Shown piece by piece: positions 33,466-46,100 of a DNA stretch of 53,057 nt. Below the pieces are notes generated by a model that searched no databases, was not told where the DNA came from, and saw only the letters and a list, made by a program, of their open reading frames with translations. Source of the DNA: Seison nebaliae (Eukaryota > Rotifera > Pararotatoria > Seisonacea > Seisonidae); assembly GCA_023231475.1 (NCBI GenBank), contig JALJEE010002581.1, positions 1-53,057 on the forward strand, read 5' to 3'. The first letter of the stretch is position 1. Each line of letters opens with the position of its first letter. Made by a program: the position numbers and the translations under genes.

Positions 33466-34833
33466 ATGAGTCGAGATACAATTGCCGATATCGATGTGAA
33501 TACCACCACATCCGAAGCGCTTATTAATCCCGTTCCTTCTTCCCATTCCTCTAACCTCCTTCTCAAACTCATTTTCTAGACCGGCGTTCTCGCTGTCCAT
33601 GTCAAAAAGATGACAAACATCGCGTTCAAGAACGACATTTCTGATGTGACAAAAATCTACTTTCGAATTTCTGTCGGCGATATCTGTCATACGACGACAA
33701 CCGTTCCCGTAAATCACCAAAGTACACTTCTCTTCGATAATCTACGACATTATCACTGTAAGGTTGACCCAAAGAAGGATGCACTGGCTAATCGGATTCA
33801 TCTCCAATTGTATGGAGTACTTGGATTGAAAGATCCGGAGAATCCGTTCGATATTCATCGCATTCTTGCTGCCAAAACCTTAAATCTTCTCGATATTATT
33901 CGGGTAGTAATCGAATATTATTCAATTACTCTATAATTATATTTTCTTCATTTTCTTCCTTAATCCAATAATGACAATAATTACCGTATAAAGACGATGT
34001 ATGCCAGCGAAAATATAACACTTGAACGACAGCGATTGGTTACGCAACTTCTCTGAACATGCCAGTCGTAATATGCTCGAATTTCTTTTCTTTCTAGAAA
34101 ATCGGACAAGTAACTATTGAATTCTGCTTCGCATATGGATCATTCGGTTATGGATACTCCAATCAAGTTATTAATTAACATCATTAAAAGATTTCAGTTA
34201 AGTGAACATGTATCATCAGATTGCCTCTCCCACCTATACGTTGAGTAGCGAAGAGAATTTGAGTCATTCGATGTTCCTCCGACTCGAGCCGCCTAGTGAC
34301 AGAAAACTACATAATTTGTACAAATTTCAATTTCATTAGTTACGTTTTCAATAATTTTCCAGAGACATTTTAGCTCCCCAATATGTTCCTCATCCGAAAT
34401 TCATGGAATTCGATGAGCATATCCGCACCCCCACCAAAATTCGAGGTAGTCACTTCTCTAGTAAGAAGGATGAAGATAGAGCATACCCTCTCCTATTCGA
34501 AACTATTAAGAAACCATACATGAAATTATTGAATGAATTTAACGATTGTACTAGTCGAGAACATCGAATCGATTTCCTTCATAATCTCATCTCTCTAAAC
34601 ATGAGAAAGCGGGAGCCGGAGAATTCGGTTAGACTTTCCCGTCCTTCTGACACTTAATACTTTGAATGTCTAATGTTTCCATTTAGTCTCTGTACGTCAA
34701 ATTGGATCCGATCGAGTTTGACGAAGGAAGTAAATCAACTAGTCAAATCTTCAAATCGTCGAGGCATCCGAGAAGGTCAAGAACAATGCCCACGACTCTC
34801 AGTTCGAATATCATAGGAAGTGAAAAACTTTAA
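33466..34833 (+). CDS. C2-domain protein (322 aa), possibly C2CD6/CATSPER-tau-like
   Basis: Six exons with consistent phase: 33466-33531, 33580-33903, 34098-34166, 34220-34317, 34363-34627 and 34687-34833; introns 48, 194, 53, 45 and 59 bp. Exon 2 encodes a C2-like beta sandwich: TGVLAVHVKKMTNIAFKND, then TKIYFRISVGDICHTTT and NRIHLQLYGV. Exon 3 gives KIGQVTIEFCFAYGSFGYGY. The Ca2+-binding Asp pairs of classical C2 domains are not obvious, so it is probably a Ca2+-independent C2. The second half (SHSMFLRLEPPSDR; Arg/Ser-rich tail) follows the layout I associate with C2CD6, the sperm CatSper-targeting subunit, but this is from memory and weak. No transmembrane segment. Confidence 0.7.
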
Positions 34834-36869
34834 CTGACTCTCCAAATTTGTAGCTAATAGTCCGTCATCATCATCACCTAAATTACCATGATGTTATCCT
34901 GTCAATATGAATCATAATTTTCCCGTTATCCCTCTTCCTTGGATAAACATTTGGAAGCATTACGTTTATCCGTTCTTTATTTACTTATCATATTTATTAT
35001 TTATTAACAAGAATGGAAGAAGCGAATGGAAAGAAATTCCACCTACAATAATGGGAAATTGAACAAGCATTCAGACATAATAGAATGATAATTGAATAAA
35101 TTCCAGTTTGATCCATCTACGACATGACATTTAATATCTCGCATATGAATCGCATCGAACAATTTCGTTATTAAGGAAACATCTTTTCATTTTTTTTCAA
35201 GAAGTAAACAATCCATCTAACATTCCGTGTTGAACGAACTTGTCGCTTCTCCACTTTAATTCTCTTATTATAAATCTTTTTATTGTTAACTTCCATTCCG
35301 AGACTTCAGACATATAATTGATTAATTCCATTAATTAAATCTAATTTCATTACTTTACTACTACTATTCATCACGATTATTTGGCGATCAACAAAAATTA
35401 TCTCCTAAATAACCTTTCTCAAAAACCGATTACTCTTCATAGAATTGTGATCTAAAAAAAATCAGTGGTTCTTTAATTCTCCAAAGTCCACATATTTTTT
35501 TTGCGAACCATTTTGTACCAAAATATTATTTCAATTCCGAAATTTAAATCACCTTTCTTATTTCTAAACATGTCCCCCTTCCTTCCAAGATGTTTCTATG
35601 AAAAATTGAAGTTCTACAATAAGTTAAACAATCTTACGAAGAAGAATTCCAAAGTAAAAAGATTTACGATTAATTTCTCGTAAGGTAAGAAGAAGAAAAA
35701 TAATGGGAAAGACTCGTTCATTTTGATAATGTAGTTTATCATCATTGTAGTTAACAGTTATTATGTAACAGCCACAATTGTAGGTTAACCTATAAAAAGT
35801 GTCATTTCCATCTTAAATTCAATTCTCAATTAATTACTTCTATTTTACTAATATATTCTCCAAATTTTCACACACACATTAATTCCACGAATTCTTTGAC
35901 GTGATTGTCATCATTTGATTAATTAAAATTAACTAATTCTAAATCACTCTTATAATTATAATTCAAACATCATTTATTATTATGTAACATTTGTAGTAGT
36001 TGGAATGCTATTTGATGCATATATTGGAACAAACCAAAATAATTTCCGCGATTTCAATACTGCTGAAAAATGAGCAAGAATCAAACACTGTTCTTGATGG
36101 AAAGAGTATTATATTTCAGACGAATGATGAAGACCATCTTACCAAAAATATTGAGAGAAAGATGATCAAATATCAACCAAAATCGAAATGAACATTGGGA
36201 TAATTTGATAGTCATATCAAATTTCGGTGGCGAATATTCATTTATGACGAACCTCAATGTTCTTGAGATGGATAATTTCCAAAAATTTAATAACCCTTCC
36301 ACTTTGTCAATAGTATTGTTTGAATATAAATTTCGTAGAATTAGAAACGCATGAAGAACATAAGGAAACAATCACAAACTAGTAGAAATTTAGAATTAAC
36401 TTGAACATTTTAAATTCACTGGGGCACATTAGTAAGCCTTTCACCGACATATTAATCGCCATCAATAAATTCATCAGAATAATTTATCATTCATCTACTT
36501 ATTATCATCTCACTTATCATATGAGTAAAAGTTGGTAATTCAAAAAATCGAAAGATCTTCTTGGATAAATTCCGTTATTGACAACTAGAATCGATTGAAC
36601 TTCGTTAATAATCGACTCAAATTTTCGATGTAATAAATTAGGAAATAATAGTTTCTTGAGTTTGTCAGATGGTAAGTGAGAGATGATCAATTTAAATTTA
36701 TATACGTATCAACTGAAATAATAAGATCGATTGAATTCAATTAATTACACCGGGAAGTTTCTTTAATAATTTGAAGTGCCATATTGAAGTATGTGCTACC
36801 AGGGATTTGGTTAAGAATGGTCTGACTAGTCTCCATTCATGTTGAATGGACGAGTTTCCACAGTTGCCT
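34834..36869. other. Convergent intergenic region, no gene seen
   Basis: About 2 kb of AT-rich DNA between the C2-domain gene (+) and PSKH1 (-), which end toward each other. It is long for two 3' ends in this compact genome. Small open frames at 35501-35683 and 36000-36191 are not convincing. Confidence 0.3.
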
Positions 36870-39023
36870 TCATAGTTTATGTCTGGAAATGGCTCGACGG
36901 AAATGTTCCGCTTCTGGTAATTTTAATATTTCCTTAATGTCTTGTGTTGTTACTCGGTAATTGGTGGATTTGACACTTGAGGGACGTGAACTACTCGCAG
37001 AATTGAGACGGGATAAATCTTTATTTTTCGTTTTTATCGGACATCCTGTGAAGAGAGGGTGTGGAGGATATTTAATTATCAATTAATGAAAGATAGGGAA
37101 CCTTTTGTAACAATCCATTCGTGCTTCAATGCATCCGAAGCTGTTGATCTGTCTGATGGATTGCTAACGAGCAAAGTATCAATAAATTGTTTAGCCGTTT
37201 CCGTTACTCCCAACCAAAACTGAAAAGAAAGAAAAGGTATAGAGGAGGAAAATAAAAGAAACTTCTTCGGGATATCCGTATTGATTTCTCAAGATTTTCC
37301 TATATAATTCCTTCCGATTCTCATCATCAAATGGCATTGATCCCGAAAGGACGATGTAACAGACAACGCCCGAGGCCCAACAATCCACTTTACTACAATA
37401 TTCACTCTGAGAAAGAACTTCCGGTGCAATGTACTCGGGAGTTCCACATGTCGTCGACATGACATCTAACGAATGTTTATCTTTAATCGAAGCCAAACCA
37501 AAATCAGATAGAAGAATACGAGAATTATCAGATTTTTCTTTATACAAAATATTCTCCGGTTTTATATCACGATGAGTGATACGTTGACCATGCAAATACT
37601 CGATGGCATCTAATAACTGTTTCATTAATTTGGCTGCTCTCGGTTCATCAAACGGACCATTTTCAACGATTCGATCAAACAATTCACCTCCATCAGCCAA
37701 CTCGAGCACCACATAATATTTATCTCTCGTTTCAATCAAATCAACGAACTTTACGACATTTCTATGTTTGATGTGACTCAAAATTTCCATTTCTTTATTT
37801 GCCACGTCATTCGTATTGTCATTCTTCACCATTATCTTGATGGCATATGATTGATTGGTGATATGATTAGTTGCTCGTACGACGTTCGAGAAACTTCCTT
37901 TGCCGATCAGAGCACAAATTTTATATTTTTCAGTGACGCGTCGATCAATTTTCGTTTTGTAAATAAAATTACTTTTGAGAATGGGTTCCTCTTTCACTTC
38001 ATTCGTTGTCTCTTCAATAGGAATCACTTCGAATTGTTTCTTTCGATTATCTTTCTCATACTCGAATTCTGGCTCCAAACTATCAGTACAAGTGTGGGCG
38101 GAGAAGCCACGTCGATTTTTCGACTGTTTACCCGATACATCGATCTTCTCCAATGTATCATTAATAGGTATAACTTTATTATTATTATTATTATTACCGG
38201 GTGATGGTATTGGAGTGGAGATGGCGGTTGTTTTGGTTTTATTAGTTGTTGATGTAGATGATGTGGGTGCGGGTGGAGCCTTCGATGAAAGGGAGCCCAT
38301 AACTATATTCTTATGGTTTCGAGTTTGATGGTCGTTGTTATTATCGTTGTTGTCGTCGTCGCTACGTTTGATTAGTTTCTCTTTCGTAACAATCGCGGAC
38401 AATTTACTATTTGAATTATAGTTATTTTCTCTTTCAATCTTAAATGTCGAAGAGTCACGTTTCTTGCTTACCTTTTCGTTGTCATGACAACCATTGATTT
38501 TCAGATTGTTGCCAATACTTATATCATTATCATTATTTGTGATAGAAGTGAAATTCGTTTCGGTTCTCTGTGAACTTAGGGAAAGTTCTCCTGATCGGAG
38601 AATCAACTCGTCTTTCCTCTGCGACAAGGTCTGTTCACCATCTCCACGGTTCCTAACTCTAGTTCGATGGTCCGACGGAGTGACACTCTTGTCGGGGAAG
38701 AAGGGAATTTGTTTTAAGTTTCTCCTTTCCTCTTGAATGTTATCGTCGGGATGAAAGGTGTTCGAGTCATCACTATCAGTCAGATGGAGTTTCGATGGGT
38801 TGTAAGTAAATGTTTTCATTCGGTTCTTAATACTATTCGATGTTCGAACATCCGTCAAATGTGACTTTTCCGGAATGTCGATTGCAACATGTTCGCTGGA
38901 AATATGCTTGAGATGTTGGTTCAATGGAGAACGATTATTCAGAATTATATTATTTTCTTTCGTTCCATTTGGTTTAGATGAATTTTGTGTCCATCGACGA
39001 TAAGCACAACTACCATTGCCCAT
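36870..39023 (-). CDS. PSKH1: PSKH1-type serine/threonine kinase with long N-terminal extension
   Basis: Exons 39023-37263, 37219-37102 and 37045-36870 (introns 43 and 56 bp), 684 aa; human PSKH1 is 424. I prefer the ATG at 39023 over the in-frame ATG at 39041 because it yields MGNGSC, a myristoylation/palmitoylation N-terminus like MGCG of PSKH1, placing the kinase on membranes. The intervening 340 residues are Ser/Asn/Asp/Lys-rich with short poly-Asn, unlike the family. The kinase begins after KIDRRVTEKYKICALIGKGS (compare KFDPRVTAKYDIKALIGRGS in PSKH1), with YAIKIM, GGELFDRIVENG, ITHRDIKPENILY, LSDFGLAS, TTCGTPEYIAPEVL and SGSMPFDDENRKELYRKILR. All catalytic residues are present. The last exons supply FWLGVTETAKQFIDTL and a Ser/Arg-rich tail, as in PSKH1. 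Confidence 0.9.
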
Positions 39024-41703
39024 GTCAATTGTTCCATTCAAACGAATCTTTCATAAAAAGAAGACGAAAACCTTTTAGATTTATTCGCTTAATGAAATCT
39101 TGTACGTCTCTCCTCTTTACACGTAAATGACACAATCGCCTTATTTATGAAATATCGATTGGTTTATATATGAAGTAAATCGATGGAATCTGCCAAAAGA
39201 TAGAATCATATGAAAGAAAATAAAGAAATTCTTTTAAATGGACGACGTCGCTAAACGGAAAGTTTTATTCATTCAATTCATTTCGTCTCCTGTGCGATAT
39301 CGTAGCAACTAGATTGACGTATTGTTTCCAAAATAAATAAATTGAAGAAAGAACCTATGATTATATACATTCTTCTCTCCAATAATATTATACAATCTTT
39401 TGCCTATCCATCCGAATTACTGGAAATCTTTTTAACAAATTTTTCGCCTTTCCAAACATCCAAAGAATAGAAAGGAATTGATAGAAGAAAAGAAAATAAG
39501 AAGGAAAATAGAAAAATTTTTAGGAAAAAAATCCTTTTAATCTCAAACCTTTTCCATCGTTCAGATTTCTAGTCAATGCAAATCATTTATGCAGTCAACT
39601 CTCCACATCGAACCCTCATGAAATTTGAAAGATTTCTTCACTTATCTTAAAACTAATATTTAGTTAAATGTCAATAAGATGTCATGAAAACTCTTTCCAT
39701 CAAAACTCAACTTACACACATCAACATTCGCACACTGCTTCTCACTCCGCACCCATATTCCATCAATCTCACTCTACCATCAATGGAGAGTAAGCGCATA
39801 CTCAAAAAACCTCTTTCACTTAAACTAACGTAACTCATTTCTGATATTTATCCCGACTGCCCTCCCAATAATTCGTTAACTTACTTACTGATTCATTCAC
39901 TAACTAACTTGTTTCAGATAAATATTTACTAATTTTTTTTCGACCATTTGATAAATAAGTTCACCTATCGATTTTCTGTGCTCCTCATTCTCCTCCCACC
40001 ATCCCTCCACCTAACACACACTTAACTCCAATTGGCAATTCAGTTCTTTTTCAACACTCTCCTCGTTTATCATTCGATTGATAGAAGGAGAGACGGAAGA
40101 ATAAAATTAAACGATTGCTATTATTTTTCCTCAATCAGCTTCCAATTGCTGGTGAACGGAAATATTGAAGTGAATGGACGAACGACTCGATGGAACTATT
40201 TGTATCGATTAACGAGATTGCTCTTCATTTTAACGTTAATTGACTAACTAATCTTAATTACCAACTAATAATAGTTGAGAGAAGAATTTAAGTCTCTTGA
40301 AAATTGTTTAATGAGTAATTTGGTGCAGAAAGGAAATTTGTTAATGATTCTTAAAGAAGAAATTTTAGAAATGAAAAGAAGGAGAAGAAGAATGAAGAAG
40401 AAACTTTTCACAGATTGTTAATTAATCGATAAATCTCCAAATGAGCTGCAGTCAATATAAATATAGAAGATGGATATCGATCCATTATTCTATTGACATA
40501 CAAATATTTGAGAGTTTTTAATTTTATTAAAATGAATTAAGCATAAAGGAAAGTCGAGAAATTTGCTTTTATCATTTCCGACCTATCGATTATCATCTAT
40601 ACATGTTTGTCACATGAATTATGTAATGCATCAATAAAAATGTCTATTACACAACACGGACATCTCTTCTCGTACAACCGGACGACTTTTGTTGCCACTT
40701 CATCACAACCAATTCCTCTCCATACACAATCTGGGAAATATGTAATTTCTCATTCGAACGATGTCAGTTCTAAATTCGCCTTTTACCTTCCTCCTACTAT
40801 TCTCCTTCTAATTTTCTTCTCGGTTACTATTAGCAACTAACTAATCATATCGTTCATTTACACTTCTACAATCATAATGTCATTTACAAATTCCTCTTTA
40901 ATGATTAATGATGATTCCATCACAATCATCAACATCATCATCATCATCGCCGTCACTATCATCACAACAATATCCAGATGAGAGAAGTGTTCAATGGTAA
41001 ATTTTATTTTTAATTTGTTTAATGTATGAGAATTGTCATAAACATGATGAGAATAGAATGATTATGACTAACACAGAAAGAAAATATTTTATGAATGATA
41101 AAAATCGTTGTTATGGTTTTTTTTTGTTGGTGGTGGTCGTAGTGGTGGTGGTTGTGATATTACTGGTGTGCGCAAACGTTGTATAGTAGATAATAATAAA
41201 AAATAGACAATTGATTGAAATGGATGAGAATAAAATATTTCGTTTTCGCTAACGATAGAGAAGAATATAAAGGAAATTTCTAAAAAATTTTGTTATCGAT
41301 GTAATTTCTTACCGTTTTTCTGAATTTTTTCGAGTGAGGGTTTTTTTGGTTCATATAGTTTACATGTAGAAATGATATGGCGATAGATTATGTTTTCAGC
41401 AGATCATCGCAACTTCAAAAAATAAGACAGATAGAAAATTGGGAAATTACACAATAAACGGTCATATGTCTTACCAAAAGAAGAGAATGAGAAGTATCGG
41501 AAGATAAACAAAAAGGAAAGAAAAAAAATTTTCAGAGATACAAAGAGGCAAAAAGTGATGGAAAATTTTTTGAAAAATTCGCGTCTAATATAAAAAGAAT
41601 CGAATGAGATTATTTTTAATTTGAATATGTTTCTCCTCGTCCAAACCGTTCGAATTTTACGTTCTTGTATTATTCAAAGGAGAATTGTCGGAGATTTCGA
41701 TGT
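39024..41703. other. 2.7-kb intergenic region, no gene seen
   Basis: Lies upstream of PSKH1 (-) and downstream of the TP53INP-like gene (-). A short (ATC)n tract occurs near 40925-40960 and a G/T-rich run near 41118-41158. No coding exon, tRNA or mobile element recognised. Confidence 0.3.
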
Positions 41704-42644
41704 TTACTTGAGATTGCGACGATTCTGCAAATGTCTCTTACTCTTCTTTCCTTCGTTCGTTGATGATTGTCGTTTACGATTCTCCCGTCGGCGAATTCGC
41801 AAAGTTACACTCTCTTCCCAAACTTTCCTCTCCATTGTGTCATATAATTGCAAATTATCAATGTCAGTTATATCATCGACGGTTTTTGATCGGGAGAAAT
41901 TGTTGTGATTTCCTGACTGACATAAATTCGTCCATTCGAATGAATTGGAAGAAGTAAGTGGCAAATTGTTTTGGGAGGAATTGAGAGAAAAATAAGATTT
42001 CTTTAGTTCATTCAGTCGATCTTTATTCTTCCAACAATTCACTTCCGATAATGGTCGTTTTTCAGGCGATTTCTCTTCTACTATTATCGATTGTTCTTTT
42101 CGATTTTGAACAGTATTCTCGTCCCAATCAATAAATCCTTCCGTTTCGTTCTCCACACATTGGAATTTCAGTTGTCGATTACGATCATTCTTCAACTGTT
42201 TCTTCTTTTGTTGTTGTCTTCGTTGATTTCCTTTCACGATCTTCTCTACCATCTGCTTTCTTAAACATTTGTTTGCTCGTCTCGTTTTCCGTTCCTTCTT
42301 CAACATTTCCTGATATTCGTTGGAGAGAATAGTCTTCGCTTCCTTCTTCGACTTATTCTTCTTCTGATTCTTATTCGATTGTATGACTACGGGATGAACT
42401 GATGTCGGTTCTATGGAAACGTATGGTCTCAATGACGGATATTGATTCGAATGAATTTGATGGATGAGTGAGAGACGATCAAATGTCTTCTCACCGCTCA
42501 AGATACATCCCAATTCTTCAATCATCTGATTATCTCTCATTAATTCCATTTGTTTCCTCTTCAATTTCACTTCCTCCGGCAAATTCGATGATGCTGTCGA
42601 TTCTTCATATTCTCCACACTCCTCATACACTGTCGACATTTCAA

Positions 42645-42681
<37 letters not shown>

Positions 42682-43155
42682 GTTGTTGTTGTTGTTGTTA
42701 TCGGGAGTAGTTCTTTTCGATTTTTTCTGTCGATTACGACGACGTCGACGATGAGAGATTTGTTGGAAACATGGTGGTGGAGTGACCAACCATGGATCTT
42801 CAATCTTCCCCGAATTATGAGTCAAATTAGCTCGTTGCATAACGGCCGTACCACCTGGAGTACTTGGACATGATGTAGCTTCAGATGAATACATTGTTTG
42901 AATTTCAGTCATCTCGTCATCTTCCACATCACCAGAATTCTCCTCATCCTCCACATTAATATGGATGGATGGAGATTGATGGTTGAAATGTTGAATAAAT
43001 TGATTAATTGCATCTTTCTTTTCTGGTGATGATTCGATGAGTATCCAATCGGCACATTTCTTAATACTCTCTTCCATTTTGTTAAGTTTGAGTTCGGTCT
43101 GATTTTCACTGTCGTTTGATTGTCCGAATAAATATGAGGTAATGCCTTTGAACAT
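41704..43155 (-). CDS. TP53INP/DOR-like autophagy and nuclear co-regulator protein
   Basis: 483 aa, no intron. The frame is open upstream to 43332, but I choose ATG 43155 (MFKGITSYLFG) because TP53INP proteins begin MFxxL..xxFG and the upstream part is hydrophobic A/T-rich noise. Motifs: ADWILIESS near residue 36, the family's LC3-interacting region (EWILVDF type), and EDPWLVTPPPCF near 120, the family's second conserved box (ESWFITPPPCF). A poly-Asn run and a long Lys/Arg/Gln-rich, probably coiled region (about 310-400) extend it well beyond the usual 160-240 residues. Known role of the family: shuttles between nucleus and autophagosome, binding Atg8 proteins. Assignment rests on the two short boxes, so moderately firm. 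Confidence 0.75.
42645..42700. repeat. (ATT)n/(GTT)n tract encoding poly-Asn
   Basis: Trinucleotide tract within the TP53INP-like gene; on the - strand it first reads AAC codons then AAT codons, giving about 19 consecutive Asn. Synonymous switch from GTT to ATT units suggests two expansion events. Confidence 0.9.
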
Positions 43156-46100
43156 GTCTGGTTGGTAGTTGGTAGATGAGTTGTGGGTGTTTTGATCGAA
43201 ATATAAAAATAAAATTTGATTTAATTGGAAAAAAAAATAAAATAAAATATAATATATAATAAAATCTGCAAGAAGGGGAGAATTGAAGAGACAATTAATT
43301 GTTGATACTGATAAGTTGTTTTGGGAGTCCAATGGAAGGGGAGAAGATAGTTTAAGGAGGAGAAGGAGAAAGGGGATGAGTGAGAGGGAAGAGAGAAATG
43401 AAAGGGAAGAATAAAATGTTGTTTTATTGGAAATTGATTGTGACCCACCAGTTTTATATGGAGAATTCAGTTTAAATGGTGATGGTTAATTTCTGAGGAT
43501 GGAGAAGAGAAATAATAATGAGATATAAACACTCCTCTAATAGGAATGTGTATGTTATGATGATTAGGTAACTATTATCATATTAATGATCAACAATAGA
43601 AAGGAACACCTAGTCAGTCATAAACGTGTCTACTTCGAAATCGAATGATTCTATTTTCGAAAATTTTAATAAGCAAATTTATTTCTGATAATGTTGAGAC
43701 GATTAATTCATCTCTCTATAAATGAATAATGATCACGATGATGTTGATGAAAACTAATACACATTCGAACAATCCGTACAAAATGACGTTACATAATACA
43801 TGAAGTTTCGTTATGGAGTTTGGGAGTGGGATGTATAAAGGGAGAATAGGAGAGGGGGAGATGTATGGAGATGATACATCCTTTACATTCCCATAAAAAC
43901 ATTCCTCTCCCATAAGAAATCTCACGTCGTTTATACGTGTTTCGCCGCTCCCCTTTTCTCTTCATCATCGATCATCAACTGAACATTTGCCAAATTGCTG
44001 TTTATTCTCATTCGAACAATTCTAATTAAACTCAGTCAGTCAGGTCAGTTCATCGTTGAAAAATGAAATGATTTGAGAGACAAGTCTTCCTGGAGTGAAC
44101 GACTTCACATTCAACTAATGTTTACCTAAAAGTTTATCGGAGTGGATTGAATGGGACTCTTATTAATACATCATTCGCAGAATAATCATTCAACTCTAAA
44201 TAGTCAACTCACTTCCTCTCTACAAATAGCATTTAGCGAACTAGCTTAGCTAACTCTCATGAATAGATACTTACCACGAATTATTCTTGAAGAATCATTC
44301 TCTTCAGATGAGAATTATAGTGTGCGGGAATTCTGTATCTGATTGGCCTCACATTCTTCTCTTCTTACCTTCACTCTAATCGATATCGATACACACATTT
44401 TGAGGAGAATTGCGGAAGAGACGATTGAATGGAATTCGTCGTAAATTCCATTCCATTCCATTTCTTCTATTCAACTCCGTTGCATGCCAAACTCCGCCAA
44501 TTCAATGATGCTCTTCCACATGATAATAATGAGATGATGAATATATTTACATGTCGGTGTATGTGTGAGTGTAGTAAGAGAATGGAAATGACGAAAAGAA
44601 GAAGAGAAATAGAAATATAGAAAACAAAATGAAAGAGAAGATTAAATTTTCTTGATGATATTACAGACGACAGCAACTATAAAAAATATTAAGGGAATAA
44701 ATAATAGAATGATATCGAAAAAGATGAAACATACTATGACAACACTAATAATAACAACAATATTTAAAAGACCAATAACACTAACAACAATAATATTATT
44801 TATATGTCTCTCTATTATATATATATCTCGCACAGAAACTTCTATTCTTCTTCTTTCCTCCAATTCACATATGATCGATCGTATATATCACTCGCTATAT
44901 GGGGTAAAGAAGAATGAACATGAAGAAAAGGGAATTTCTCATAGAAATTTACTATAATTAATACACTTATCGAATAATAAAGTCTCATCGCTCCTTGTTT
45001 AATCGACGAAACTTTCTCCTCTCTCTTCACCTCAAATGATGGCACTGATATGAATTATCATCATTCTCATATATATTATTCAACTGAATGAAAGACGTAT
45101 GTCTGATTGCATTAATTCACCAATATCTATCTCTCATTTCTTCCATTTCGCTCCCACTCTTATTGCCATTATGAAATCATTCTAATAATAATTTCCATCT
45201 GGATATGGAACGCAGACGATTAAACCGAATAATATTAGACAATCTTTCCACACATCATCTCTCTCTCCCTCGCTCTTCATTCTAATGGATGCCTCTTTCT
45301 CTGTCTTTCTCTCTTTTCCTCATGATCATATGTCAGAAAACTTCTGACAGGACAGAAATTTAATACAACACATCACATAACTGAAAGTTTGTTAGGAATA
45401 AGTAAACATTTTTATTCTAACCAAAAGAATTACTTTTCAACTATAAAATAACTATCTAAAGAAATTCAACGAGATCATTATTTCCCACAGACCATCTGTT
45501 CGATCGATTCTTCTTCTTTTTCATCCGTCCAATTCTATCAACATATGCATATATCGACTAACCATCACATGACAATACTCGTTCGTACTTGTTTGATCAT
45601 GTGTCGACAGGAAAGACGAAAACACATCAAAATAATCCACTTAGCCGCTACTACATTAAGAAATCCTTTCTCTTTCGTCCCATTACTCATTCAAATGACG
45701 CGTGATACTTCAGACAAATAATTCACCTTATTTCTTTCTAATTTCAATTGAACTTCAATCGAACTGATCATTATTTTCCATTACTGAAATTTAATTAGTT
45801 TGAGTAGAAAGAAAAGAGGGACAGACAATTCTGAAACTCGACAAATCGAAGACGTGCCAATTCGGAGACAAGACAATAGGTATTACACACACTATTAGTG
45901 TGTTTTAGGTATTAGGTATTAGGTAGTCTCCGAATTGCCGCATCTCCGAATTGGAACGTCTCCGAATTGTCGAGTATCCGAATTGTCTGTCGTTCGAAAG
46001 AAAGAGGATGGTCGATTCCTTAGTAACTTTACAAAAAACAAACTGTTTGCCAAGGACGTACTTTTCCAAATTGTTGAAAATGAAAATAAATAAAAGTTGA

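Noticed and set aside
40607-40840. 77-codon frame on + between PSKH1 and the TP53INP-like gene
   Set aside because: The hydrophobic C-terminus comes from a pyrimidine-rich stretch; no splice sites link it to other coding DNA and no family is recognisable.
43156-43332. N-terminal 59-residue extension of the TP53INP-like protein
   Set aside because: Hydrophobic A/T-rich residues before the family-typical MFKG start; a membrane helix there would be out of place in this family.
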